Shown piece after piece: positions 12,337 to 25,428 of a stretch of DNA of 64,000 nucleotides. Position 1 is the first letter of the stretch. The number at the start of each line of letters is the position of its first letter. The position numbers and the translations under genes are program-made. The stretch comes from Monosporascus cannonballus. Lineage: Eukaryota; Ascomycota; Sordariomycetes; Xylariales. The stretch is taken from NCBI GenBank assembly GCA_004154925.1, contig QJNS01000118.1, positions 128,822-192,821 on the forward strand, read 5' to 3'. The notes beneath the pieces are model-generated. The model saw nothing but the letters and a program-made list of their open reading frames with translations. It was not told the DNA's origin and did not search any database.

Positions 12337-12818
12337 TATTACGGCATAAGAGAATAAAAATCTACCTATTACACTACTAAAACTGGAAAGTTGTTAGGTC
12401 GAGCTCTAATCACCTTGTTTTGCCTGATATACTTACTAGATGGTATTTAGGACTGTAATAATAAGTTCTTCTTTAATTACATCTTCTCCATATATCTAAT
12501 TAAAAGTTAAAGGCCCCTTACCGAACATTGCGTAGCGGCCGTTCGGTAATTTTCGAATTATACGTCGATTTTAAACTCTGTACTCGAATAACTGCGCTAA
12601 CTAGAAGTCCTCCCGGTACCCAGCATATTCGCGAGGTAACTTAGCTGCCCAGTCTAGAAATTAAACGCCTAACCCATAGAAGACCTGATAAACTGTTATA
12701 GTATAAAAGAACAAAACTTTAGCTATTACACCACTAAAAATGGAACGTTAGGTCGAGCCCTGCCTGTCCGCCTTGTTCTGCTTTATATACCTACTCGGTG
12801 CCGCTTTGGACTGTGACA
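12337..12818. mobile_element. TRIM-like miniature LTR retrotransposon
   Basis: Two direct terminal repeats, 12337-12460 (124 bp) and 12694-12818 (125 bp), are both homologous to the solo LTR at 11599-11720. They enclose a 233-bp interior that cannot encode Gag or Pol. Flanks are AAAAC (12332-12336) and AAAGC (12819-12823): one target duplication differing by a single G-to-A transition. The left repeat has begun to decay (TGTTAC to TATTAC, GTAACA to GTAATA). A purine-rich AAAGAAGAA on the minus strand next to the left repeat hints at minus orientation. Such elements depend on proteins from an autonomous relative. Confidence 0.82.
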
Positions 12819-12823
12819 AAAGC

Positions 12824-14544
12824 CGAATAATTACCGATAAATATGAACCATAACAAATTTTCTATTTATTAACATTACCGGTCGATAGAATTAAAAGGTT
12901 GAATTTTACGTAATGAATTTTAAGGATAAACTTTGATCATAAGCCCTAAAGAAAAACAATAAAGATAAGTTCTTAATGCATATAAAAGGCTTTATAAATC
13001 ATTATTAATTTATAATTCGATTAATTGCCGGAAACGCTTTGAACAATTATTTATTAAATTATTATATCGCAATATTCTAGACATATCATACAAGTAATCT
13101 ATTAAATTGAGATTTCTAAGAAAGGCCCTTAGTTTATGATAATAAAACTTTTCAAATTTATTATTCGAACGAAAGATGTCGACATTTTCATCGACTTAAC
13201 AGACTTATTTTAAAAAAAAACGTTATTGTGAATTTTATTTTTCGTATATATTTTAAATTACGAGAATAACGATAATCGACCTTTACAAAGTCTTATAGCA
13301 AATAATATAGAAATTATAGGAAATCTATTAGCGAAATTAAAAAAGGAAATCAAAAACGATTTTAAAAGTTCTGATATTTAGATTTTAATACAACTAAATC
13401 TGAAGGATTACAAACATTTATTTTCCCGGTTATTCTGGACGAAAAAAGCATTTAAGTATTGGAATCAAAATACACGTAAATAAAAGCGAATTAAAACAGG
13501 TTAAGAAACGACAAAAATAATATAACCTAAATATTAAAAAAACTATTATCCTATTTAATTTCTTTATAATATTATGTTTTATTTTTTGAGAAAACATTAA
13601 TTTATATATAATAGATTCAATACAATAGTAATTTTGTACGTATTAATTTGGTTTCGAAATTTGCCTTTTTTTCCTACCATAAAAATATCAGCATTTATAA
13701 AATCAAGAAATATTAAATATACAACAGTGAATTATTATTTGGTTTTGATAAAAGTATTAATATTTAACGCGAACTATTTACTAATTGATGGTAGCTTTAA
13801 TTTTGAAAGAAAAACTCAATATTATTGTTTACTATTTTTTATTTACAAATTTATATACAACGCGATTATATGTGTAAAATTTCAATTAATATATATTTTA
13901 TTTAAGTCTGAGTATAACTCTTGAGTGAAGTATATTTACTTAATATAATTTACTCAATGTATAACCTTGAATTTATATAAATTAATTACCTGAATATATG
14001 TATATTCTATATTTAGTAATACTTATTATAAAATTATTATTTTCGAATAATAAAATAAATTTTAATAAATTTTAATTTGAGGTTGAAGCTATATAGAATC
14101 AATTTAAATAAGGAAAATATATTTATTAATAAAGAAACGAACATTATTGAAAAGCTCATAATTAATTTAAAAACATTGTATTCAAATATATTTGTAGTAA
14201 AATTTGAAAAAAGGTTAAATTACAGAATTACTTACAAAATATTCTAAATTTAATTACAAAGTTCAGATATTATCAAAATATATTCACAGAGAAATTGGGA
14301 AATACAATTCCTTAAAAATAAATAAAACATATTTATTTATAAAGCTTTAATTATAATATTATTTAAATGGTTGATATATTAAATAATACCTTCTAAGCCT
14401 TCTAAAAACGAATATTAATGCATAATAAAACATAAAATAATATTTAAGAATGATTATAGAAATGCTTTTTTTTAATTAATTAAAATTGCTAATTTATTAA
14501 ATAGATTTTTTGACAGTTGTGAAAATATTAATTTAGTATAAATA
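12824..14544. other. AT-rich decayed interior of element B
   Basis: No domain could be read. The open frame at 13634-13924 (+) is a product of AT-rich, Ile/Tyr/Phe-biased sequence with no recognisable motif. CpG is scarce here while TpG and CpA persist. Confidence 0.4.
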
Positions 14545-14745
14545 TAGCATTTTCGTAATTGTCGATCGATGTACAAAATTTTCTTATTTTGTAACCATAT
14601 TATAAGGCTATAAATACCGAATAAATAGCTTATATTTTCTTGAAATATATTTTAGCTTTTACTGAATATTAATTAAATTATCTTAATTAAAGAATTAATA
14701 TTTGCCTTCAAATTTCGATGAGATTTTATACCATTAATACGTTTA
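14545..14745 (+). pseudogene. Integrase core remnant (element B)
   Basis: The plus-strand frame gives SIFVIVDRCTKFSYFV, the block around the first catalytic Asp of Gypsy integrases. It is the same segment as in the element at 58.7 kb (there with Phe for Cys). Several in-frame stops follow and the later catalytic residues cannot be located. Confidence 0.8.
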
Positions 14746-15357
14746 AATTATAAATTATTCACCATTTTTAAACTATAGATAAATAAATAAATAAAACAAA
14801 CAAAATCATCTTTACATATTTGCTTATAATATTATATTAATTACGAATAAAATAAGTAGGGTAAAAACTTACCAGTTATAGAATTAGCTTATATTATAAA
14901 TTATTATAAAAGCATTAAAATAATGATTACAAAGACGAATTTTGGTTTCATTTTAAAAATTTAAAGAAATGCATAACAACGGTCCAATTAATATTTAAAA
15001 AATACGTAAGGTAAAATAGCTTAAATAATTATACCAGGAAATAAAAATAAAATTAGAATTCGTACGTAACCAAACAAGAAAGTATTATAATTAAAAAGAG
15101 TTAAAAATTAACTATCGAAAAGAGGAAAATAGTTTGTTTAGCTATGAAAAATATTTAAACAAAATAACCTAAGAAAAAAACTCGATTTTAAGTATATTAA
15201 TCTATACAAAATCGCTAAAAGAATCTCAGAAAATCATTATCAATTGGAAATTTTATCCAAGGTCAAATTCTATCCTGTTATTCATATTTTCTTACTTAAG
15301 TTAACAGGTGTTATTATTATGGTACATAAAAAACAAAATGAGGGAAAAATCCAAAAC

Positions 15358-15493
15358 GAATATTTATATAAGGTGGGGAAAATATTCGAGATAAAAAAGA
15401 AAAATGGATTTACTGAATGTTTAATTAAGTGAAAAAAGCATCCGGATTTCGAAAATACCTTAGAACCTGCCAAATATCTTAATAACGCCTATT
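15358..15493 (+). pseudogene. Chromodomain remnant (element B)
   Basis: The frame reads EYLYKVGKIFEIKKKNG, then TECLIK, a stop where the chromodomain Trp is expected (TGG to TGA), then KKHPDFENTLEPAKYL. This is the classic Y-x-V-E-x-I ... W-x-x-x-x-x-x-x-x-x-W-E-P layout of a chromodomain. In chromoviruses it sits at the integrase C-terminus and steers integration toward methylated histone H3. The second Trp is Leu here. It is the best-preserved part of this element. Confidence 0.85.
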
Positions 15494-16123
15494 AAAGAAC
15501 TTTTACCAATCACGCCGAGGTCGGCAAGGTTAAAGGTCCCTTAGTTAATAAACCACCAATCGGTGGATTTAAAGTTGGACCAGTTGAAGAGACGCGCAGT
15601 TTTTATCGATACGGCCTTGGTAACCTTTAGTTCGGCCTGTTTTTTTTTGACGTTCTAACTTATTAAACTCCTTTAGAGATTGGAAATCTCGGGATAACAT
15701 ATGCGTTATACAATTAGCCCATAATTTCTATTGTTTTCGATAGCGGCAAACTCTGGCTTATGTTTATTCCGGTTTTTTTCAGCCTTTTTAAATTCTGTTT
15801 TAACTATAAGGTAATTGGAAACTAGTTTTTCAAACTGAAAATTAAAAAGGCCGTTAACGTCATAAAGGCCTTAATTCCGTGTCATATATTTCTTATTCCG
15901 AGCGGAATCCGAGAAAAATTGTAAAATAAAATAATAAACCGCTATAAATATAATATGAATATATAGGTATATTTATAAGGCGAAAAATAATAAGCTTCAG
16001 CAAATTATTTTGTTCTTTTCTTTTTTTGTTAATTGACTTTTTAATATGACCGACATAATAGCAAAAAAGAACCTAACAAAAAAAAGGAATTTTCGGGGCA
16101 AAAATTACGAGAAAAGAAAATCG
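15494..16123 (+). other. Post-chromodomain region of element B
   Basis: Less depleted in G/C than its neighbours. The same position in the related element is 59641-60730. No domain recognised. A purine-rich GAGAAAAGAAAATCG immediately before 16124 fits a polypurine tract. Confidence 0.4.
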
Positions 16124-16510
16124 TATTACGATTTAACAGATTGCGGCCTCGGAAACGGTCGTAATAAGAAAATGTATACAGTTATATAGGTCGAATTACG
16201 TTATAGCTCGATAAGATCTATCGTAAAGCCCGTAAAGTCAGATTCGATAAGATCTATTATAAAAATTGTAAAGCTAAACTTTATAAAATGAAAAAAACTA
16301 AATATATTATGTTTGTTAATTTCATAATTTAAATAATATTGACCTATAATATTTCTTAATAGCTATTATTTGCAATATAACTCCTAAACTCTGGGTATTA
16401 CGCAACGTAATTAAGTAACTTTATTATTTTAAAGTTTTACGATATTTCTGCAAATATAAACCGTATAACTTAGGTTTAATAATTCGTTAAGCCGCCTAAG
16501 CGCCAAATTA
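16124..16510 (+). repeat. 3' LTR of element B (decayed)
   Basis: It starts TATTACGATTTAACAG, comparable with TATTATAATCTAACGG at 60731. It shares the blocks 'attatttgcaatataa', 'attacgcaacgtaatta' and 'gcaaatataaaccgtat' with the 54.1 and 61.1 kb LTRs in recognisable form. It is about 387 bp long, and the nearly pure A/T block starts at its end. Confidence 0.65.
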
Positions 16511-19500
16511 TAATAATTTAATAATAAAAAATTAATATATAAATTAAATTTAAATTTATAAAAAAAAATTTATATTAATATTAAAAAATTAAAATCTAAA
16601 AATATTTATAATAAGAAATATTTTTAATAAATAATATATTATTTATGATATTAATATTAATTAAAATTATAAATAAAAATATAAATAATAAAAATATATT
16701 ATATAAATATTTAATATTTAAAGAAATATTTTACAAAAACCTAATATTTTAATAAAGGTATTATATTTTAAAATTATATAAATATTTTAAAAAATTTAAT
16801 TAACAAAAATAAATAATAAAATTTCATTAAATTAAAATATTTATTAATTTATTTATAAAAAAAGTTTTTTTTAAAAAATATTATTTTAAAAAGAAATTAT
16901 TATAAAATATAATTAATAAAAATAAAATAATAATTAAAAAATTATTATATTTTTTAATTAAAAATAAATATATTTTTAAAAAGTTATAATAAAATAAAAA
17001 TATTTCATATTAAATTAATATAAAAAATATATAAATAAATATATATTATATATTAAAATATTTAAATTTTATAAATATTATAATAATTTATAATAAATTA
17101 ATTTTATATTAAAATTAATAATTATTATATTATTAATTATAATTATATTAATATATTATAATAAATATTTTATAAATTTTATTATATATTTTTTTACGTT
17201 ATTTATAAAGTTTTTTTAATTTAATAAAAATAAATTAATTAAATTTTAAAATTTTAATTTTATAAAAAATTATTAATTAATAAAAATTATTAAAATTTAT
17301 ATAAATTAAATTTTTAAAAAATATTTAAATATATAATTAATTATATAAAAATTTAATATATTATAAAAATATTATTTTAAAAAAACAAAATTATATTATA
17401 ATATTATTAATTAAAAATAAATAATTAAATATTTATTATATAAAATATTAATATAATTAATATATTATTTAATATTATATTTATTTTATTAATAAAATAT
17501 TTTATTAATTTAATTTATTTAATTTAAAATATAAAAAAATATAAAAAAAATAAAAATATTAAATATTTTATATATTATTTTTTATATTTTAATTTAATTA
17601 ATAATTTATATATATTTTAAAAATATTATTATTAAAATTAATAATAAAAATTAATATATTATTTATATATTAATTTAAAATATTTTAAATTATATATATT
17701 AAAATATAAAATATAAATAATAATTATTATAAATTAAAATATATTAAATATATTAAAATAAAATTTTAAAAATTTAAAAATATATAAAAATTTAAATATA
17801 ATATATTTAAATATTTATAATAATTTTATAATATTAATTTTAAAATATTATATAATAATTAAATTTTAATTTTTATATAATAAATTTATTTATATATATT
17901 TAATTAAATATTAATATTTTTAAAAATTTAAATATTATATATAATTATAAATAAAATATTTTATTAAATTTAAATAAAATATTATATATTATATTATTAA
18001 ATATTAATTATAATAATATTATATTTTATTTATAAATTTAAAAATTAATTATATTTATATAATATATATTTTAATATTTTTATTATATATATATTAAAAA
18101 TATATAAAATAAATATTTAAATATTAATAAAAAATATATTTAATATAAATATATATTTTTTAAAAAATTAAAAATTATATATAATAAAATAAATATTTAT
18201 TAATTTTTAATATATAATTAAAATTATAATATAATAAATAAAATATTTATATATATTTATATATATATTATTTAATTTTAATAAAAATATAAATTTAATT
18301 TTATAAAAATTATTTAAATATATAATATTAAATAATAATAAAAAATATTATTATTATAAATTAAAAATAATTTAATTTTTAATATATTTTATAAATAATT
18401 TATATATATTTAATTATAATTAAAATAATAATAATATTTAAAATTAATTTATAAATATTTTAAAAATTTAATATATTATAATAAATATTTTTATTATAAT
18501 TTATTATTAATATAAATAAAAATTTATATTATATATTAATTTTATATATATATATTAAAATAAATAAAATAAAATAATATATATTATAATTTTTAAAAAA
18601 TTTATATTAATATTAAAATATTATTAAAAATATATATTTATATAATATATATATAAATAAATTTAAATTAAAATAAAATAAATATTTTATTTTTTATAAA
18701 TTTAAAATTTAAATATTTATATATAAATTTAATTATATTATAAAAATTATTTTTTATATTTTAAAATTTTTAAAATTTATTAAAATATATTTTAATTAAA
18801 TATTTTTTTTAAATTTTTTCAATAAATATTATTTTAATATTTTTATAATAAAATTTTAATAATATTTTTTTTAAATATTTTAATAATATTTTTAAAAAAT
18901 TTTATAAATAAATATAATAAAATTAATAAAAATAAATAATTAAATAATTTATATAAATATATAAAAATAAATTTTTATAAAAATAAATTAATTATTATTA
19001 AATTATAAATTAATTATTTAATTATTTATAAATATAATTTTTATATAATAATTAATAAAATATATTAAATAAAAATAATTTAATATATTTATTTATTAAA
19101 ATAATTTTTATTATTTTTTTTATATAAAATATAATTAAAAATAAATAAAAATTATATTTATAAATTTAAATATATTATAAATATTAAAAATATATTTTTT
19201 AAAATAATATAAATAATATATTATTTTATAAAATATTTAATAAATAATAAATAAATATATTTTAATATAAAAAAAATAAAATATATTAAAAAATAAAATA
19301 TTTAAAAAATAAATATATATATAAAATATAATAATATTATTATTTAAATAATAATTTTTAAAATTAATAAATTTATTTTAAATTTTTAATATTTATTTTA
19401 ATATATTTATTTAAAATTTTAATTTATAAAAATTTTTTAATTAAATAAAAATAAATTATTAATAAATTAATAAAAAATTAAATTTAATAAAATTATAAAA

Positions 19501-22500
19501 TTAAAATAAAATTTAATTTAAAATATTAATAATTTATATTATTATATAAATTTTTTAAATATTTTATTAATTTTTTTTAATTTTATATTTTATTAATATT
19601 AATAATAAATATATATATTATTATAAAAATTTTATTAAATATTTTTATTTATTAAATTTATAAATAATTTTTTAAATATATTATATATTATAAAAATTAT
19701 TAAATTAAATTTAAATTATTTTTAAAATATATTTAAATATTTATTTAAAATTTTTAAATATTTAATATTTAATTTAAATATATTTTATATTTATTATTAT
19801 AATTTAATAAATTTAAATATTTAATTAATTATAATATATATTTTAATATATTATATAAATAATAATTTTATTTTATTTTTAATTTATTAATATTATTTAA
19901 AAAATATTTTATTATTAATATATTTTAATTAATATTAAAATTTTTAAAAATATATAATATAAATTTAAATATATTTAAAATTATATTATATTTTAAAATA
20001 AAATATAAAATATTATAAATAAATTTAAATATTTTATAAATAATTTTTAAATTATTTTTATTAATTTAAATAAATAAATATTATATAAATTTTTTTATAA
20101 ATTATTTTATATTATAATTTTTAAAAATAAATTAATTTAATTTAAAATATATATTTATTATATATATATATTTAAATTTTTTTAAATTATTTAAATATAT
20201 ATTTTTATATAAAAAATATAATTTATAAAATTAAATATTATATAAATTATTTTATATTTAATATTTAAAAAAAATATATATATTATTAAAATTTTTAAAT
20301 ATATTATATTTATATATATATATATATATATAATAAAATTATAAAATTATATATAATTTTTTTAATATTAAATATAAAATAATTTATATAAATTAAAATT
20401 TAAAAATATTAAAAATTATTTATTTTAATATATTATTAATAAATATATATATATATATATATTATAATTTATAATATTTTTATTATTATATATTTAAAAA
20501 TTATAATTTAATTTAATATATTAAAAAAATAAAAATATTTAATTTTAAATTATATATATATAATATTAATTTTAAAATTTATATTATATTTATTTATTTT
20601 TAAAATTTTTTAAATTAAAATAAATAAAAATTATATATATAATATAATAATATTATTAAAAAATTTTATATATTTTTTATAAAAATTTATATATATTATA
20701 TTAAATAATTTAATTTAATAAATTTTTTATTAATAATTATTTTTATAAATTTTTAATAAATATATATATTATATTTAAATTTTTTATAAATATTATATTT
20801 TTATTTTTTTATTTAAATTAATTTTTATTAAATATTTTTAATTTTAATTAATTATAATTATTTATTAATATTTTTTTAAATATTTTTTATTTTTAATTAT
20901 TTAATATTTAATAAAATTATAATTTATATTATATATTAATTTTTTTTATAAAAATTATATTAAAATATTAAAAAAAATTTATTAAAAAATAAAAAATTAA
21001 TTAATAATTAAATAATATAATAATAAATATAAATATAATTAAATAAAAATTAAATAAAAATTAAATAAAATAATTTATATTTTTATAAATTTAAATTTAA
21101 AATTATATATTATAATAATAATTTAAAATATATAAAAAATTAAAATTTAATATAAATATATATATATATATATAAATATAATATTTTTATTAATTTAATA
21201 ATATATTAAAAATTTAAAAAATTAAATATTTTTATTAATATTAAAAAGAAAATTTTTAAATTTTAAATATATTTTTTAATTTATTTATTAAAATATTAAA
21301 TTTATTTTAAATATAATAATTTTAATAAATAAATTAATTTTTTAAATATTATTTTTATTAAAATAATATTATATTTTTATAAATATTATATTTTATTTTA
21401 ATAAAAATAATATTTAAAAAATTAATTTTTTTATTAAAATTATTATTTTATATTTTTATAAAATATTTTAATTTTTTTATATAAAATTTTATTTTAATAT
21501 AATAAATATTTTTAATAATATTATAATTTATAATTATAATTTAAATAAATTTATATTATTAATTAATATATTATTTTTAATTTAAATAAATTTAAATATT
21601 TTTTTATTATTTAATAAATTTATATATTTATTTAATTTTAAAAATATATATAATATATTATATAAATATTAAATTTAAAATATTTTTAATATATTTATAT
21701 AAAATAAAAATAATTTTATATTATTAATAATATATAAAAAATATTTAAAAATATTTATTAAAATATAAATATAAAATATATTTTAAATTAAATAAAATTT
21801 TATTATTATATAATAAAATATATATTTTTTTTATAAAAATAAAAAATTATAAAATTATATAAAATAAAATTTTTTAAAAAAATAAATTTTATAATAATTA
21901 AATATATTTATATTATATATATATATAATTTATATTTTTTTTAAATTATATAATATATATATTAAATAATTTAAAAATATTTAAAATTATAAATCAAAAA
22001 TTTAAAAAAATTAATTTTTTTTAAAAAAAAATTAAATTTAAAAAATTAAAATTAATAAATATTTATATTTATAAAATTATTATATAAATAATATTTATTT
22101 TTAAAATATTTTATTAATTATAAAATAATATAATATTAAAAATTATTTTTTAATTATATTTATTAAAAATATTTATAATATTATATTTAAATTTATTTTA
22201 ATAAATTATTATAATTAAATAAAATATTTTAAAATTATATATATTTTAATATTTTATATAAAAATTTATTAAAATTTTAATAATATAATATATAATATAT
22301 TTATATATATATATATATATTTATATTTTTATTATATTTTATATATTAAAAATTAAATTATTTATATATATATAATATAATATTAATTTTTAAAATATTA
22401 TTATATTTTTTTAATATAAATATTAATAATAAATATTTAATTTAATAATAAAATATAATTTTTATTAATATATATAAATATTAAATTTAATTTTAAAATT

Positions 22501-24350
22501 AAATTATTATATAAACTTAATATAATAAATATATTTAAATTATTATTTAAAAATATTTAAATATAAATATTATATATTTTATAATTTTAAATTATAATAA
22601 TAATATTAAAATTATTTTTAAAAATTTAAATTATTTTTTAAAATTTTAATTTATATATATAAATATATAATAAATTTTTAAATATAAAATTAAATATTAT
22701 AAAAAAATTATTATTTTATATTATATTTTAATATATTAAATATAAAATATATTTATTATAATATTTTTAAAAAATTATTTTTAAATTTTTATATAAAAAA
22801 TAAATATTATATAAAATTTATAAATATAAATTTTATATTTTTATAATAAATATAAATTATTAATATTAATTTAATTATTATTTTTAAATATATATAAATA
22901 ATTTATTTTTAAAATAATAAATATTATATTATAAACTTTTAGTTTTTTTAATTTTTAAAATATTTAAAATTTTTAATTTTATTTTTTTATTTATTTTATT
23001 TTATAATTATATTAAAAAAAATTTAAATATTATTTTATATTATTATATAATTATAAAATTTAAAAATATATATTTATATATTAAATTTTTAATATTATTA
23101 TATATTTTAAAAAGAATTTATTTTATTTAATTTTATATATATAAATTTAAATAAATTTATAAATAATATTATATATTTTAAAAAAATTTAATATATTTTT
23201 AAAATTTATAAATTTTTATTTTTTTAATATAATAAAAATAATAAATTTATAAATAAAATTTTGAATTTAATATAATATTAATTATTTTAAAAATAAAATA
23301 TTTATAATATATATATATATTAATATTTTAATTATATTTATTTATTAAATATTATTTTTTAAAAAATTTTATATTTTAAATTTAAAAATTTATAATATTT
23401 TTAATTTTATATAATTAAAATAATTATTTTATTATATATATTTATTAATAATATAAAATTTATAATATATTATTATTTTTTTTTATAATAATAATTTAAT
23501 ATAATTTTTAAATTTATATAAAATATAAATATTTATAAAATTATTATATTTATAATTAATAATTATTATATAATATATTTAATTTAATTTAAATTTATAA
23601 ATATAAATATTATTAATAAATATTATATTATTATATATTATATAATAAAAATATATTTTTTATAATAAATAAAATATTTAAAATAATTTATATTAAATAT
23701 TATATATTTTAAATATATATATTTATATATTTAATTATAAATATTAATAAAATATAAATTATAATAAAAATATAATTTTTAAAAAATATTTAATAATATA
23801 ATATTATATATATATTATATTATATTTAATTTTTTGAAAAATTATATTTAAATAATTTTAAATTTAATATTATATTTATATTTTTTAAAAAATATATAAA
23901 ATTTTAAAATATAATAAATTATTAAAAAATTTATTTTTAATTATAAAATATAATATTTTCAAAATATATTTATATAATATTTTAAAATTTATATTATAAT
24001 TTTATATAAAATTTAAAAATAAATTAAATTATATATTTATAAAAAATATTTTATTTTATTTAAATTTATTTTAATTATATATTTGATATATAATTATTAT
24101 TATTATTATTTAAATTTTATTTATTATTTTTTATTTATTAAAATATTTATAATATTTTTAAATTAAAAAAATAAAATAATATATATTTATTAAAAGTTTT
24201 AATTTAATTCTTATATTAAATATTATTTTTAAAATATATTATATATATATATATATATTATATTTAATTTATTTTAATATTTAATATTTTTATAAATAAA
24301 TTAATATAATTAATATATATTTTATAATTAATTATTATAAAAATTTTCTT
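16511..24350. other. Almost pure A/T block
   Basis: About 7.8 kb with hardly any G or C. The first 0.9 kb has a few scattered G/C. From 17387 to about 24180 I count only about a dozen, and I see none at all in 17387-18819 or 18821-21247. The sequence is not a simple tandem repeat; it is an irregular mix of A and T runs with many TA steps. No coding capacity, LTR or inverted terminal repeat is readable. Candidate explanations are saturation of RIP plus other C:G-to-T:A decay, or a centromere-like AT core. Which one cannot be settled from sequence. Confidence 0.95.
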
Positions 24351-24429
24351 AATTTTATTAAAATAATAGGAAATAAGTTATTAATATTAACTTATTATTA
24401 TAATTACTGCTAATAAAGTTTGTTTATTT

Positions 24430-24950
24430 TTTATCATTTAATATGTATTTTTAAGTTCGGAGGCCAATCCGTAAAAAGAGGACCACCGTATTACGGCTTG
24501 CTCCACCGTAGCAGCTCCAGTATATATGCAGCTGTAAGTACCAGAATGACGTAAGGCTGCCGCGTTGCTGAGGCAAGCACAATATGTCCTCGTTTTAATA
24601 GCGTTAACCGTATGTCGACTATATGTCAACCATGCTGGCCTTTGGCGCATGAAGGCTGGCATGGCCTGCTGCCGCAGACTTCGTAAGCCGTTATACGCCA
24701 CCGGCCGGGGGGTTTCCGGCCCCCCCCTCGGGGGGACGCCAGGTGGCGGCAATGTTACGGCACGTGTTGCCAAAACCTTACTATTTGGGACGCCAAGAGT
24801 TTCCTTTTTCGAATGCGCCAAGACTCATTCCAAGGGAACGGAAATTTTGGACATAGTAACCCTCGTTCATTACGTTCGCAAGCTTATTAGACCAGGGGAC
24901 CAAATGGATCCGTGCGCCCCTCAATCCACTCTTTCCCTATTTTAAACCTA
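24430..24950. other. GC-rich island beside the A/T block
   Basis: About 520 bp at roughly half G+C that shows no RIP damage, entered abruptly from the A/T block. It contains a G/C hairpin cluster around 24705-24736 (runs of six or more G followed by C). Two overlapping open frames on opposite strands (24438-24821 - and 24565-24945 +, about 126 codons each) have no recognised domain and may be chance products of GC-rich sequence. A 20-bp motif at 24898-24917 recurs inverted at 37128-37147 with one mismatch. It may be a fragment of a repeat too short or too young for RIP. Confidence 0.6.
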
Positions 24951-25428
24951 TAACTTTAACAATTTATTTCTTTATTAAAACGTACCCAGTTAAAAAGCTT
25001 TATATATTATTATAAAGCCCTGAAGCTGATCTTTAAAACCGTATATACCACTTTCGGTCGCGACGAAGAGCTTTTAATTTATTAGAAAATATCTTAATAA
25101 ATCTTACTTTAACATAAAAATCAAATTATAATTACGCATTTTCAATTTTTTCGAACGCGCGGTAACTTTTTTTTTTATTATTAAGTAAATATCCGAATTC
25201 GAGTTTAATTTCGTAAATTTTATTTTTTTTAAAACGCTCTAAAAATATTTAATTAAGTTTAGATCGAGCGAATATAATAATTATTCGAATATCCAAATAC
25301 TGTATCTTTTGAAAGGCTTCTTAACAGCAGCAATTTTATATATTATAGCGTTATTTTAAAGAAAAAAAATTACCAAGTTCGTAAAAAAAAAGGCCTCGTT
25401 CGAAAGTTTCGATATAACGCGGAGAAAT
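24951..25428. other. RIP-like AT-rich spacer, no gene seen
   Basis: AT-rich with residual CpG between the GC-rich island and the first long repeat. Nothing recognised. Confidence 0.45.

Larger units (their letters stand above)
11160..16510 (+). mobile_element. Older decayed Gypsy chromovirus (element B)
   Basis: Integrase (14.5 kb) and chromodomain (15.4 kb) remnants read on the plus strand. They correspond to the same domains of the chromovirus at 53758-61153. The segment 16124-16510 resembles that element's LTR, and 11160-11244 resembles the last 85 bp of the LTR. Between these the element is shorter than its relative (about 5 kb against 7.4 kb) and carries two nested miniature LTR insertions, so it has lost internal sequence. 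I could not read RT. The outer left boundary is uncertain. Confidence 0.65.

Noticed and set aside
11599..12818. Reading the three 122-125 bp units as a satellite or MITE array
   Set aside because: TG..CA ends, 5-bp duplications around the first unit and around the outer edges of the second and third, and unequal spacing fit a solo LTR plus a TRIM better.
13634..13924. 96-codon open frame as a gene
   Set aside because: Composition (Ile, Tyr, Phe, Asn, Lys) follows the local AT content, and it lies inside the decayed element B with no motif.
16511..24350. Mitochondrial or contaminant origin of the A/T block
   Set aside because: It lies directly between nuclear-type decayed Gypsy sequence and a nuclear-type GC island, and I see no mitochondrial gene or tRNA. 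An assembly error remains possible and needs reads.
24438..24945. Two antisense open frames of about 126 codons as genes
   Set aside because: They overlap on opposite strands, have no domain, and one is rich in Pro/Gly from G/C runs. Kept only as part of the GC-rich island.
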